Assembly: GCF_014078525.1 (NCBI RefSeq)
Contig: NZ_MU078696.1
Span: 347,345-411,344, forward strand
Reading direction: 5' to 3'
DNA: 64,000 nt
Source: Nitrosopumilus sp. b3
GTDB lineage: Archaea > Thermoproteota > Nitrososphaeria > Nitrososphaerales > Nitrosopumilaceae
Under the pieces are notes generated by a model that saw only the letters and a list, made by a program, of their open reading frames with translations, was not told where the DNA came from and made no database searches. Below, one piece after another: positions 8,308 to 17,234 of the stretch; position 1 is the stretch's first letter, and every line of letters starts with the position of its first letter. The position numbers were made by a program, and so were the translations under genes.

Positions 8308-8733
8308 TCATGTGTCTTTGGGTTGTTCATAGTCTTTTTTTACAATAAGTTCATCAAAGCCTTCATCACTTACTGGCGTTTCTAGTTCTTTGAGTTGTTT
8401 GTAAATCACTGCTAATGGAAATGGTTCTCGTCTGCTTTTTTGTCTTTTTTCAAGTAATCCTCTTGAGGTATTCATCAAGATACCTCTTACTTTGGCATTG
8501 TATTTTTTTGCTAGATCAATGTGTTGTTTTCGAATGTTGCTAGTTAGATTGGTATCGTCAATAACAACGCTTTTTCCTTCTCCAAGACATTTTTCAATGT
8601 ATTTCAATTCTTTTTTTCTATCGTTATCAAAAAATGATAAAGCCACACGCTCATGATCAAAATTTGCCTTGATGTATGTGGTCTTTCCACTTAGAGCAAC
8701 ACCGATCATTATTACATATTCTAATTTTGACAC
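8308..8733 (-). CDS. Small P-loop kinase, polynucleotide-kinase-like
   Basis: 141 residues. P-loop GVALSGKTTYIKANF near residues 12-26, then SFFDNDRKKELKYIEKCL, VVIDDTNLTSNIRKQHIDLA (the DDTN motif shared with polynucleotide and seryl-tRNA-type kinases), and RKRQKSRREPFPLAVIYKQ, a lid-like arginine stretch. These fit predicted ATPases/kinases of the PNK-like AAA_33 group; the substrate is unknown. Convergent with the tRNA-Ser gene. Confidence 0.8.
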   Translation of the reverse strand: MSKLEYVIMIGVALSGKTTYIKANFDHERVALSFFDNDRKKELKYIEKCLGEGKSVVIDDTNLTSNIRKQHIDLAKKYNAKVRGILMNTSRGLLEKRQKSRREPFPLAVIYKQLKELETPVSDEGFDELIVKKDYEQPKDT

Positions 8734-8823
8734 ACATATTTCAACCAGATATGAGATTTAAAATTTAATTTTTCATATCATTTTAATTAAAATTGTTTTA
8801 TAGTAATTTACATATTTAATTTT

Positions 8824-9126
8824 GTGTCAATACGTAAACCTGTTATTAGAAAACCCAAAGTTCCAAAAATAAAAAAACCATTGATCTCTAAACGTAAACG
8901 TATTGTTAAAAAAACTCCTTCTCTTTCATTAGGGAGAGTCAAATCAACAAATACATCTAAAAAATCAGTTTTACACAAAAAAACTACTACTAAAACCCCT
9001 TTGGGAACCTGTTATCTTGAAAACTGCTGCAAAGGTGTTCTTGCAAGAAAAGTAACAAAATCACAATGTAAACGTCAAGGTGGAAAAAGTTGGAAGAAAG
9101 CAGGTGGAAAGTGTGAGAAATTATAA
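8824..9126 (+). CDS. Small very basic protein with a C-terminal cysteine cluster
   Basis: 100 residues, starting at GTG. The first 55 residues are almost entirely Lys/Arg/Pro/Ser/Thr (for example RKPVIRKPKVPKIKKP), like a nucleic-acid-binding tail. The C-terminal 45 residues hold five cysteines (CYLENCC, QCKRQGGK, KCEKL) and many glycines, possibly a small metal-binding or disulfide fold. It lies 130 bases before an H1-like gene on the same strand, so both may be chromatin or RNA-binding proteins (inference). No family is recognised. Confidence 0.65.
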   Translation: MSIRKPVIRKPKVPKIKKPLISKRKRIVKKTPSLSLGRVKSTNTSKKSVLHKKTTTKTPLGTCYLENCCKGVLARKVTKSQCKRQGGKSWKKAGGKCEKL

Positions 9127-9258
9127 TTATGTAAAAAAATCGATCAACTCAAAGTATTTTTTTCTAAATAATTTTTAATTTACAGTAAAAATCTTTGAGT
9201 TGACCTGAAAAATTTCTGACGTACATGCTATTTAGTTCACTTTATTTTGGAATAGACC

Positions 9259-9567
9259 ATGGCAGCAAGAAAACGAACAGCCAAAAGAAAACCCACTAGA
9301 AAAATCAAAAAGGCTGTAAGAAAAACTACTAGCAAAGCAAAGAGAACTGTCACAAAAGGAAAGAAAGCTGTGAGAAAAGTTAAACGCACAGTAAGTAAAG
9401 CCAAAAGACGAGCTCAACTAGTAGCTAACAAAAGAAAAAGAGAACTTCTCCAAGCAGATAACAAGATCAAAAGCGTAAAGAAGGCTCTAAAAACTGCAGA
9501 AAAATCTGCACGCAAAAAGAAAGCAAATTATCAAAAAGCATTGAAGAAAGCAGCAAACACTAAATGA
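9259..9567 (+). CDS. Histone H1-like, Lys/Ala-rich protein, copy 1
   Basis: 102 residues. The N-terminal half is Lys/Arg/Thr/Ala low complexity (AARKRTAKRKPTRK), as in histone H1 C-tails and bacterial Hc1/AlgP proteins; the C-terminal half is a regular heptad-like helix (KKALKTAEKSARKKKANYQK). Probably a DNA-compacting protein (inference). A paralogue with about 80% identity over the last 55 residues is at 46739-47008 on the other strand. The start ATG follows a TATA-like TTTATTTTG. Confidence 0.75.
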   Translation: MAARKRTAKRKPTRKIKKAVRKTTSKAKRTVTKGKKAVRKVKRTVSKAKRRAQLVANKRKRELLQADNKIKSVKKALKTAEKSARKKKANYQKALKKAANTK

Positions 9568-9633
9568 TTTTGATAATGCATTCTATTTTTTCTTAATTAA
9601 TTTTTTAGCAATTTGATGTTATGATTTGAAACA

Positions 9634-11220
9634 TTAATTCACTCTAATTATCCCCTGACTGATCAAAAATTCTACTCCTTTCACAAAATCTCTCTCAGAT
9701 ATCAAACCTTCTGACCACCAACCTGCATTATTTTTTACCCAAATGGGAATATCTTGAGATTCTGTAGTGACTGATTCAGTTACTGTGACACTCAGAATTC
9801 CTTCTATAATTAGAAATTGAATGGATTGAACAAATTCTTGATCTCCTACAATTCCCTCAGACCACCAGCCGGCATTATTTTTTATCCATGATGGAACAGA
9901 TGAAGTTGATTCCTCTTGTGGGGGTGATTGAGATATGCTAAAATCTGATTTTGCTGTGAAAAACTCTACAAAATTTTGTGAGTTTTGACCAGTCAGAATT
10001 AGTTTCAATTGGTATTTGTCACTAATTGGAATCAAAACTGCCTCTTGCAATACTCCGTGTGGAGCTAAAATTCCAAGATGCTCTTGTGACTCTCCAATAT
10101 TTGACCAAATTTCATTTCCTGCGGAATCTGTAATGCTGTATGCAAAGAGTATGTTTTCTGCAGGATCATTTGTTTTATCAAAAAACGAAAATGTGAATGG
10201 AATTTTTTCACCTGCTTCTAACTTTGAATCCCAAGATACATTTGCAGAAAAACCGTTCTGAAAATTAAAACCAAGATTATGTGGATTTATTGCATCACCT
10301 GACACAATTTCCACTTTTAATGGATGATCTGAATCATGGTTGTCTTCTTTTGGAATGCTAATTCTAATGATATTTTCAGTAGGTGATGAACTATCAAATT
10401 CAACTAAATCTTTTTTCAGTTTAACTCCTTCAACAAATACTTCTACGTTATACCCTTCATTAAATGACAAAAAATCTTTTTGCATGGTAATTAACTGCTT
10501 TCTGTTTGCATCATGATGTTGAACATGCTTGCCACTTTCTAATTCATATGATATCTTTGATGACTCCTCATCAAAAATAAAATTGGATACTTCACCATCA
10601 TACGATTTAATTTCTATGGGAAATTCTTGAGCATTGGCATCTTTTATTTGAAAAATCTCTTTTTGTGGAATACTAACAAAAGTCTCAAAAAGAATATCTT
10701 TCACAGTCATTGTTTTGGGATTTGTTGCGCCTACAATTGATACTTTGACATTGTATTGTCCGCTTTTATCAAAAACAGGACCTTGAATTACTGGAATCGA
10801 TTCTCCTCTAGCATAGTATGCGCCTGCAATTGCGTGTTTTTCACCAAAATACTTTGTACATTTCCAAAGTTCTTTTTCTAGGCAGTCTGTTTTTGGTTTA
10901 ATTTCTAAATCTAATCTGCCATCATCATCGAAAAAATATTCATTGGCAACAAGATTGTCTTCGTGGAAAATTTGAACGCGATATGTTACGCTTTTGATGT
11001 TTGTATTAGTTTCACTGTCAAAGAATCTGATTGACAAGTTTGGATTCTTTGCATCTGGAAATGAATAATCTTCTGGAGATAATATTGTGATTAAAGCGAC
11101 TTTTAACCCATCAAAATCTACTGGTGGTGCCAAAGACCCTGAATGGTGCTGTGCATATACAGGAGAGAATGTAAAGATTAGCAGAACTGCGGATATCCCT
11201 AAAATCTCCTTCTTAATCAT
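9634..11220 (-). CDS. Secreted protein with two C-terminal NAGWW repeats
   Basis: 528 residues. Clear signal peptide (KKEILGISAVLLIFTFSPVYAQ). A long mostly beta region of about 400 residues follows, with no recognised enzyme motif. The last about 85 residues hold two copies of a 35-residue repeat starting near residues 442 and 491 (WIKNNAGWWSEGIVGDQEF and WVKNNAGWWSEGLISERDF), followed by FLI..GI(L/I). This repeat recurs in secreted proteins of ammonia-oxidising archaea and may be a cell-surface anchoring or peptidoglycan-like-binding module (inference). Single-gene unit on the minus strand. Confidence 0.8.
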   Translation of the reverse strand: MIKKEILGISAVLLIFTFSPVYAQHHSGSLAPPVDFDGLKVALITILSPEDYSFPDAKNPNLSIRFFDSETNTNIKSVTYRVQIFHEDNLVANEYFFDDDGRLDLEIKPKTDCLEKELWKCTKYFGEKHAIAGAYYARGESIPVIQGPVFDKSGQYNVKVSIVGATNPKTMTVKDILFETFVSIPQKEIFQIKDANAQEFPIEIKSYDGEVSNFIFDEESSKISYELESGKHVQHHDANRKQLITMQKDFLSFNEGYNVEVFVEGVKLKKDLVEFDSSSPTENIIRISIPKEDNHDSDHPLKVEIVSGDAINPHNLGFNFQNGFSANVSWDSKLEAGEKIPFTFSFFDKTNDPAENILFAYSITDSAGNEIWSNIGESQEHLGILAPHGVLQEAVLIPISDKYQLKLILTGQNSQNFVEFFTAKSDFSISQSPPQEESTSSVPSWIKNNAGWWSEGIVGDQEFVQSIQFLIIEGILSVTVTESVTTESQDIPIWVKNNAGWWSEGLISERDFVKGVEFLISQGIIRVN

Positions 11221-11271
11221 TATTTTGGATATTTTAAAGATCTTAAAATACGATTGTAAATTTGGATTTTC

Positions 11272-11715
11272 TTAGGGTTTTGTGGTTAAAAGATGGCAAT
11301 GGGATTCATGATGAATCGCGTTAATAATGTCGTCATATAGTGACATTTCTACCATCGATAGTTTGGGATAGTCTACAATTAAGAGATCAATTTTATTATC
11401 TTTGACATAATCGATAACCCAATGTGATATGGAATCTGTTAAAGCAAATTTTGTCTTAATGTTTATTCCTTGATCTTGAGCAATTTTTTTCCAATTCACC
11501 AATTCAGCCTTTAATTTTGAAATCTGTTTTTGAGCAATTTTTTTATCGGATTTTGTTTCAAAAAAATACAACTTTGGTTGAATTTTATACATGCACTCAA
11601 TGATAGTCAAATTTGAGCCAACTTTTTTTGCTAGTTCAAGCCCTACATCAAATGACTTTTTTGTGTGGGTTGGTGTGATTATTGCAACTGCTATATTTTT
11701 GAAATTCTTTGACAT
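11272..11715 (-). CDS. Universal stress protein (UspA family)
   Basis: 147 residues with the UspA alpha/beta layout: KNIAVAIITPTHTKKSFDVGLELAKKVGSN at the N-terminus (residue range 6-35) and NKIDLLIVDYPK near 112. The ATP-binding G-x2-G-x9-G-[ST] signature at the C-terminus is missing (it reads DDIINAIHHESHCHLL), so this is probably a non-ATP-binding member. It lies behind the secreted NAGWW gene on the same strand but with its own region upstream. Confidence 0.8.
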   Translation of the reverse strand: MSKNFKNIAVAIITPTHTKKSFDVGLELAKKVGSNLTIIECMYKIQPKLYFFETKSDKKIAQKQISKLKAELVNWKKIAQDQGINIKTKFALTDSISHWVIDYVKDNKIDLLIVDYPKLSMVEMSLYDDIINAIHHESHCHLLTTKP

Positions 11716-11830
11716 TGTATTTGTTAAGAAGTGTTGTTAATGTTCAAGTATTAAATTATTTGATTTACTCTTAGTTGTAAAAAACAATGATTTCATCTTA
11801 TAATCAGCAAAATGTTTGATTAATCTTTGG

Positions 11831-13141
11831 CTATCTCTCTAGTTTCTCAATGATTTCCGAAAATTTCCATGGCCCACATTGAGCATCGATATTTTCACTC
11901 TGAAATAGCCCCTTTGTGTTTAGATGATTAATGATGTGTGATGCAAATGGTAATGCACCCGTGGCACCTGGTGAGTTGTAATTTAGAATATGAAACGATG
12001 TCTCATCATCAATTAGAATAACATCTGGCACAAACTTTCCATCCTCATCAATTACTGATGATCTAATTCCTGCAGTACCTTTCTCTGTAATTTTGTCTGC
12101 ATCAATCTTCGGTAGAAATCTTTTTACTCTGTAAATCATTGCTGATTTTGACATTGATGATTGAATCTCATTGATTGCAAGCTCTTGAAATTGTTTGTCA
12201 AAAATCGCTTTTCTTGCACCAGAACCTAGCATCTCTAACATCTTTGGAATAAACTCTTTGATGTTTTCTGTTTTGTTGTATCCATATGGGCTAAATACAG
12301 GAACTGCATTTGGACCAATCTCACAACTTCCATCAACTCTGATAATCCAGTGAGGATCTAAAAATGGATAATCTGGAAATTCTGGAACAGAGTATACGCT
12401 TGTTTTAGTCAAGTTGTGGTATTCTTTTGGGACTTTCCAATATTCTCCTCTAAAATGGACATCTGTGAGTTTTTCTGCAATTCCTACGTCATGAGCTATA
12501 TTGATTGCTTCTCCTCCTGCAGCATTAATTAGAAATTTTGTAAATACTTCATGTTGTTCATCTAGTGTGATCTTCCATTTACCATTCTCTTTTTTGATTT
12601 TTGTTACCTTTGTGTCTAAAATGAATTTAGTTCCGCTAGATTCACTGTCTTTCATAACTGAATCTGTAAATATTGAATAGTCTGTTGACCCATCTTTGTA
12701 AACATATAGTGCTGATTCACATTTTATTTCAGGTTCTATTTTTTTAAGCTCTGCGCTGTCCATTAGTTTGATGTCTTTGTCTTCTAACCCATTTTGTTTA
12801 CCCCACTTTAGATATTTTTCAAGAACTGAATTACCTTTTTTGTCCAATGCAACTTCTATCACTCCGTCTTTTTTGAAAGGCAAGTTTCTTAATTTGGAAT
12901 ACTCTTCCCACATCTCATATCCATGAAAAGCAGCTTTTGCAAACAATTGTTTCTTTTCAGGATTGTACAAATACGGTGCATGAACTTTTCCTGTGTTTCT
13001 ACCGCTGGTGTGGAATGCAACATTATGTTCTTGCTCAATTACTGCAATTTTTTTTGATTTGTTTAGATGTGATAGAAAATATGAGATAGATGTTCCGAGA
13101 ATCCCGCCTCCGATAATTATTACATCAAAATTATGTGCCAT
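11831..13141 (-). CDS. lhgO: FAD-dependent oxidoreductase, L-2-hydroxyglutarate oxidase/dehydrogenase-like
   Basis: 436 residues. FAD Rossmann motif IIIGGGILGTSISYFLS near residues 8-24; ribose-binding acid in IAVIEQE; the L2HGDH-type segment HTSGRNTGKVHAPYLY near residues 45-60; and IRVDGSCEIGPNAVPVF in the substrate domain. These match the L-2-hydroxyglutarate oxidase (LhgO/YgaF) branch of the DAO family, which reoxidises L-2-hydroxyglutarate to 2-oxoglutarate. The exact substrate is not proven. Stands alone. Confidence 0.85.
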   Translation of the reverse strand: MAHNFDVIIIGGGILGTSISYFLSHLNKSKKIAVIEQEHNVAFHTSGRNTGKVHAPYLYNPEKKQLFAKAAFHGYEMWEEYSKLRNLPFKKDGVIEVALDKKGNSVLEKYLKWGKQNGLEDKDIKLMDSAELKKIEPEIKCESALYVYKDGSTDYSIFTDSVMKDSESSGTKFILDTKVTKIKKENGKWKITLDEQHEVFTKFLINAAGGEAINIAHDVGIAEKLTDVHFRGEYWKVPKEYHNLTKTSVYSVPEFPDYPFLDPHWIIRVDGSCEIGPNAVPVFSPYGYNKTENIKEFIPKMLEMLGSGARKAIFDKQFQELAINEIQSSMSKSAMIYRVKRFLPKIDADKITEKGTAGIRSSVIDEDGKFVPDVILIDDETSFHILNYNSPGATGALPFASHIINHLNTKGLFQSENIDAQCGPWKFSEIIEKLER

Positions 13142-13227
13142 TGACCTTGTTTTAGTACATTTTTCTCAATAATAAATCGAATCTATGATAATTAAGATTA
13201 ATATCCAATAAAATTTCAATTAAACTT

Positions 13228-13509
13228 GTGTTACCTGATAGATGTTCAGTAATGGAAGAGGGAAAACAATGCGTTAACCCACCAGAATTTATTGTGTCTA
13301 TTGTGGCTGAGCAAGATGAATACATGTTTGGGGTCACATGCCAAAAACACAAGAAAATAGTTTCAGGAAAAATTGGAGTGCTTCAAAATGAAGGCAAAAT
13401 CCTTAATGGAAAAATTATCTTTTCACCAGTAAAAGCAGTTGGAACTGATTGTGTTCATGGCGATTCCGATGATTTTGTTCAAATTGACATGAAACCATCT
13501 AAAAATTGA
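13228..13509 (+). CDS. Small protein with paired cysteines, unknown
   Basis: 93 residues from a GTG at 13228 (an ATG at 13252 would remove the first cysteine). It has C6, C15, a beta-rich middle, and GVTCQKHKK, giving a C-x8-C ... C-x2-H arrangement that could bind zinc. No family recognised. Divergent from lhgO with about 85 bases between starts and 23 bases before the next gene on the same strand. Confidence 0.6.
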   Translation: MLPDRCSVMEEGKQCVNPPEFIVSIVAEQDEYMFGVTCQKHKKIVSGKIGVLQNEGKILNGKIIFSPVKAVGTDCVHGDSDDFVQIDMKPSKN

Positions 13510-13532
13510 AATAATTTTGTTTAGAATAGATT

Positions 13533-13910
13533 ATGATGCTTTTTGATTTATTATCTGACATAGTGGCAAATGATGACGTTTTACTAATAGTAAAAAATAA
13601 TGGTGCCACAAGTGAAACTAGAAGCAATTCACTTAGTATCAGACAAAAAGAAAAATGGATTACTATAGGGGATAATGATGGCCCTGCACATATGCATGTA
13701 AATTCTGAAAAAATAAAATCTGCAGAATTTGTTCAAGAAGTAAAGCCTGAAAGAACTAGTTTTAGTGTGCAGTTCTTTGATGACAATAAAGAACGTGTTT
13801 TAGCGGCATTTTTTACAAAAATGTATGATGATTCTAAAAAACTAATTCCTGCAAGAAAGAACGCATATGATGAATTAAAACAAAAATTCTCATCCAAAAT
13901 TAAATTTTAA
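13533..13910 (+). CDS. Hypothetical protein, possible heme-utilisation-like beta fold
   Basis: 125 residues, ATG start. The sequence has alternating beta strands (KWITIGDNDGPAHMHVNSEKIKSAEFV as residues about 45-71), then SFSVQFFDDNKERVLAAFFTKMYD and a Lys-rich helical end. The GPAHMHV / FFD..KERVLAAFF pattern is reminiscent of HugX/ChuX-type or HutX-like folds, but this is weak. Same strand and 23 bases after the previous gene; ends at a bidirectional hairpin. Confidence 0.55.
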   Translation: MMLFDLLSDIVANDDVLLIVKNNGATSETRSNSLSIRQKEKWITIGDNDGPAHMHVNSEKIKSAEFVQEVKPERTSFSVQFFDDNKERVLAAFFTKMYDDSKKLIPARKNAYDELKQKFSSKIKF

Positions 13911-13937
13911 AAAAAACCTTGTCTGAAAAAGACAAGG
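13909..13937 (-). terminator. Hairpin plus T8 terminator, minus strand
   Basis: CCTTGTC (13917-13923) and GACAAGG (13931-13937) form a perfect 7-bp stem with a 7-base loop. Read on the minus strand the stem is followed by eight T residues (A8 at 13909-13916). It ends the minus-strand transcript that carries the small gene at 13948-14094 and the dehydrogenase. Archaea usually need only the T tract; the stem is a bonus. Confidence 0.6.
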
Positions 13938-13947
13938 AGAAAAAATA

Positions 13948-14094
13948 CTATTCTAATTCTTTTTTCTTCTTTTCTTTTTCAGATTGTAATTTAGCTAATT
14001 CTAATTCTTCATTAGTATGTTTGAATTTTTTCAATCTAATATTATATGGAGATTTGAATATAAAAACCGCACATTGTTTTAGATGATCACTCAA
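13948..14094 (-). CDS. Small 48-residue basic/coiled peptide behind the dehydrogenase
   Basis: Starts at TTG (14092-14094), nine bases after the stop of the 2-hydroxyacid dehydrogenase, and ends just before a strong hairpin/T8 terminator. The peptide begins MSDHLKQCAVFIFKSPYN and ends in a Lys/Glu helix (LAKLQSEKEKKKKELE). Support is the uninterrupted frame, the operon spacing and the terminator. The TTG start and low-complexity tail weaken the case. Confidence 0.4.
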   Translation of the reverse strand: MSDHLKQCAVFIFKSPYNIRLKKFKHTNEELELAKLQSEKEKKKKELE

Positions 14095-14103
14095 GCGTAA
14101 AAG

Positions 14104-15072
14104 TCAATATCCAACTGAATAGATCGGCTTTTTCCCATTCATTCCTAGATTCAAATTTTTGACCGTAATTTGGGCCATCTTTGCTCTAGTTTCTTTTGTT
14201 GAACTGCCGATATGTGGTGCAAGGACAACATTTTGTAATTTGATTAATGGATTTTTCCTATTCATTGGTTCTTCTTCAAAGACATCTAATCCTGCACCTG
14301 CAATGATGTTTTTCTTCAGTGCAATTGCAAGTTCTTTTTCATTTACAATTTTTCCTCTTGCCGTATTAATTAGAAATGCTGATTTTTTCATTTTTCTAAA
14401 AACTTTCATGTTAAACAAATGATCTGTCTCTTTTGTATGGGGGACATGAATTGACAAAACATCACTTTGTGTGACTAGTTTTTCAAATGAGGTATATTTT
14501 ACACCCATTGCTTTTTCTTTGGATTTTGAGATGCGATTTCTATTGTGATAAATGATTTTCATGTCAAATGCTTTTGCTCTCTTTGCAAGAGTTCTGCCAA
14601 TTCTACCTAGGCCTAGTATGCCGAGAGTCTTTCCTTGTAGATCCACTCCAACATAATCATGTGCTCCGTAGATTTCTTTCCATTTACCTTCACGGATTAT
14701 TCTATCTCCCTCAGAGACTCGTCTTAGCACATCTAGTAATAGGGTAAATGCTAAATCAGCTGTTGCATCAGTTAGTACTTCTGGAGTGTATCCGACACGA
14801 ATTTTCTTTTTCTTTGCATAATTAACATCAATATGATCAAAACCCACACTATAGGTGCTGATCACTTTTAGATTCTTTGCTAGATCAATTGTATCTTTAT
14901 TGATTTTATCATATGGGAAACAGATGATTCCATCCACCTCTTTTATTTTTGATCGAAGCTTTGTTTGAGGAATTGGAATTTTTCCCGAATGAATTTCAAC
15001 CTGATATTTTTTCTTTAACTCTTTTAATGCAAAATCATGCAAAGTTCTTGTAAGAAAGACTTTGTTTTTCAT
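14104..15072 (-). CDS. gyaR: D-isomer-specific 2-hydroxyacid dehydrogenase (glyoxylate/hydroxypyruvate reductase type)
   Basis: 322 residues, NAD(P)-dependent. Rossmann motif GILGLGRIGRTLAKRAKAF near residues 150-168; catalytic Arg in NTARGKIVNEKELA; Glu in AGAGLDVFEEEP; His in LAPHIGSSTKETR. This full set fits glyoxylate/hydroxypyruvate/phosphoglycerate-type dehydrogenases. Length without an ACT domain argues against a classic SerA. The likely reaction is reduction of glyoxylate or hydroxypyruvate. Divergent from the small zinc-ribbon gene at 15125, with about 50 bases between starts. Confidence 0.88.
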   Translation of the reverse strand: MKNKVFLTRTLHDFALKELKKKYQVEIHSGKIPIPQTKLRSKIKEVDGIICFPYDKINKDTIDLAKNLKVISTYSVGFDHIDVNYAKKKKIRVGYTPEVLTDATADLAFTLLLDVLRRVSEGDRIIREGKWKEIYGAHDYVGVDLQGKTLGILGLGRIGRTLAKRAKAFDMKIIYHNRNRISKSKEKAMGVKYTSFEKLVTQSDVLSIHVPHTKETDHLFNMKVFRKMKKSAFLINTARGKIVNEKELAIALKKNIIAGAGLDVFEEEPMNRKNPLIKLQNVVLAPHIGSSTKETRAKMAQITVKNLNLGMNGKKPIYSVGY

Positions 15073-15124
15073 CAGTCTTGAGATTCATCTCAAACCATTT
15101 ATACGATTTCTTTCTAAATCACTT

Positions 15125-15274
15125 ATGTCTTCGAAAGCCGAAGAAGAAGAGGAAGATTTTGCCATTTGTGTAGAGTGTGGCAATTCTATTGACAAATGCG
15201 GATGTGTTTGTCCTTATTGTGGAGAACGCGATAAATGTGAATGTGCATTGTTTGATGCAGCTACTGGGGGTTGA
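15125..15274 (+). CDS. Small acidic zinc-ribbon protein
   Basis: 49 residues from ATG 15125. After an acidic start (SSKAEEEEEDFAI) come CVECG, CGCVCPYCG, CEC: at least seven cysteines in CxxC pairs, a compact zinc ribbon. An upstream in-frame extension to 15062 lies over the divergent dehydrogenase start and is unlikely. It is 49 bases before korA and might be co-transcribed. Function unknown; likely a protein- or nucleic-acid-binding ribbon. Confidence 0.7.
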   Translation: MSSKAEEEEEDFAICVECGNSIDKCGCVCPYCGERDKCECALFDAATGG

Positions 15275-15323
15275 TCATTTTGATAATACAGAATATTATA
15301 CTTCAAAGAAGAGGTAATTTACT

Positions 15324-17234
15324 GTGAGCACGGCTGATTTTACCTGGTTAATAGGCGGTCCACAAGGTAGTGGTGTTGAGTCAGGTGCAAATATCTTCTC
15401 CAAAGTTTGCGCTGAGATGGGATATCAGATATTTGGTAAAAGAGAGTTTTATTCTAATATCAAGGGTGAGCATAGTTACTTTACAGTAAGAATTTGTGAT
15501 GAGAAAATTAATTCAAACATTAATGATGTAACCTTGATGGTGTCATTTGATGCTGAAACCCTCTTTCGTCATTTTGATGAAGTAGTTTCTGGTGGCGGAA
15601 TTATTTATGATTCTGATTTAGAAAAATCAAAAACAGATGATGTTAACACATTAGATGCTCCATTCAAAGAAAGATTGCACAAAGAATTAGAATCAAAAAA
15701 TAAACCATTTACAATTGCAGGAGTTTTAGAGATTGCCAAAGAAAAAGGGGTTAAACTCTATCCTGTTTCTTTCAAATCCATTCTTGCAACACTTGCTGAA
15801 GAACTTGAAAATCCGAGACTCAAAGGATTGGTTAGAATGTTCAATGTGATTGGCGTTGCATTATCTTTAGGATTGGTTAAAATGCCTCCTGATTCATTAA
15901 ATAAAACTATTGGAGAAATTTTTGCAAAAAAAGCAGAGATTGCAAAAATTAATCAAGAGACTGCAACTTATTCATATAATTATGCATCTGCAAAGTTTGA
16001 ATCATTCAATCATTTACTAACGGGAACTGAAAAAGAACCTGACACTATTCTAGTTCAAGGATTTCAAGGAACTGCACTTGGTAAGATGGCATGTGGTTGT
16101 AGAATGCAACCATACTATCCAATTACACCAGCATCTGACGAATCTGTATTTCTTGAATCAAACGAAATTGTTGAAGTAAGTGGAGATAGGCCAGGTTCCA
16201 CTGCAGTAATTCAATGCGAAGATGAAATTTCTGCAATGGGGATGACAATTGGTGCTGCATTAACTGGAACACGTGCTGCAACCTGTACTTCTGGTCCGGG
16301 ATTTGCATTGATGACTGAAATGCTTGGATGGGCAGGAATGAATGAGGTCCCAATTGTAATTACAAATTATCAAAGAAGTGGTCCGTCAACTGGACTACCA
16401 ACTAGACATGGCCAAGATGATTTACTCTTTGCAGTATATGCCGGCCATGGAGACTTTCCAAAGATTGTTTATGCATCAGGTGACATTGAGGAGAGCTTTT
16501 ACGATACAGGTAATGTCTTCAATTACGCTGACATTTTCCAAGTCCCAGTAATCCACATGATGGATAAATTCCATGCAAGCTCTGTGATTACTTGCAAAAG
16601 ATTTGATCCTCAAAAAATAACAGTCAATCGTGGTAAATTATTAGAAAAAGTGGAAGGTGAGTATAGGCGATTTGCATTTACTGATGATGGGGTATCTCCC
16701 CGCTCTAGATTGGGACTTGATAATGGAGTCTTTTGGAATACAGGTGATGAATCCGATGAATTAGGCCACATCACAGAAGACCCAATTTTACGTGTAAAAA
16801 TGATGGATAAAAGAATGTCCCGACTAGATTTAATCTTAAAAGAAATCCCAGAATCCCAACAAGCATTGTCTTTTGGAGTTGAAGCGAATACTATAATTTC
16901 ATGGGGTTCTGCAAAAGGTCCTATTCTTGATGCCATTGATATGCTAAAAAAAGAAGGAATCTCAATCGGGTATGTGCAAATAAAACTCATGAATCCATTT
17001 CCAGCTGATTATGTAACTGCATTGCTCAAAGATGCAAAGACCATAATCGATATTGAAGCTAATCATTCAGGACAACTGGGAAAATTATTCAAACAAAATG
17101 TTGGACGTGATATTGATCACTTCATCTTAAAATACTCTGGTAGAGCCATGACTAGTACTGAAGTTTATGATTCACTTAAAAAAATTATTGACGGCAAAGC
17201 CGAAAAACGGGAGGTCTTGATGCATGGCGCTTAA
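15324..17234 (+). CDS. korA: 2-oxoacid:ferredoxin oxidoreductase, fused gamma-alpha subunit
   Basis: Oxidatively decarboxylates a 2-oxoacid (2-oxoglutarate or pyruvate) to acyl-CoA with ferredoxin as electron acceptor, or runs in reverse. 636 residues: gamma domain first ([18 protein letters not shown], residues about 10-200), then alpha domain ([14 protein letters not shown] near 269, the YPITP motif). GTG start with a GAGGT Shine-Dalgarno about eight bases before it. Overlaps korB by 11 bases. Fused gamma-alpha KOR is typical of crenarchaea and ammonia-oxidising archaea. Substrate range is not resolvable by eye. Confidence 0.93.
   Translation: MSTADFTWLIGGPQGSGVESGANIFSKVCAEMGYQIFGKREFYSNIKGEHSYFTVRICDEKINSNINDVTLMVSFDAETLFRHFDEVVSGGGIIYDSDLEKSKTDDVNTLDAPFKERLHKELESKNKPFTIAGVLEIAKEKGVKLYPVSFKSILATLAEELENPRLKGLVRMFNVIGVALSLGLVKMPPDSLNKTIGEIFAKKAEIAKINQETATYSYNYASAKFESFNHLLTGTEKEPDTILVQGFQGTALGKMACGCRMQPYYPITPASDESVFLESNEIVEVSGDRPGSTAVIQCEDEISAMGMTIGAALTGTRAATCTSGPGFALMTEMLGWAGMNEVPIVITNYQRSGPSTGLPTRHGQDDLLFAVYAGHGDFPKIVYASGDIEESFYDTGNVFNYADIFQVPVIHMMDKFHASSVITCKRFDPQKITVNRGKLLEKVEGEYRRFAFTDDGVSPRSRLGLDNGVFWNTGDESDELGHITEDPILRVKMMDKRMSRLDLILKEIPESQQALSFGVEANTIISWGSAKGPILDAIDMLKKEGISIGYVQIKLMNPFPADYVTALLKDAKTIIDIEANHSGQLGKLFKQNVGRDIDHFILKYSGRAMTSTEVYDSLKKIIDGKAEKREVLMHGA

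Noticed and set aside
8142-8330. Minus-strand open frame over tRNA-Ser
   Set aside because: It is the shadow of a fully folded tRNA with an intron.
15062-15124. Upstream extension of the zinc-ribbon gene
   Set aside because: It overlaps the divergent dehydrogenase start and reads as hydrophobic non-conserved sequence.
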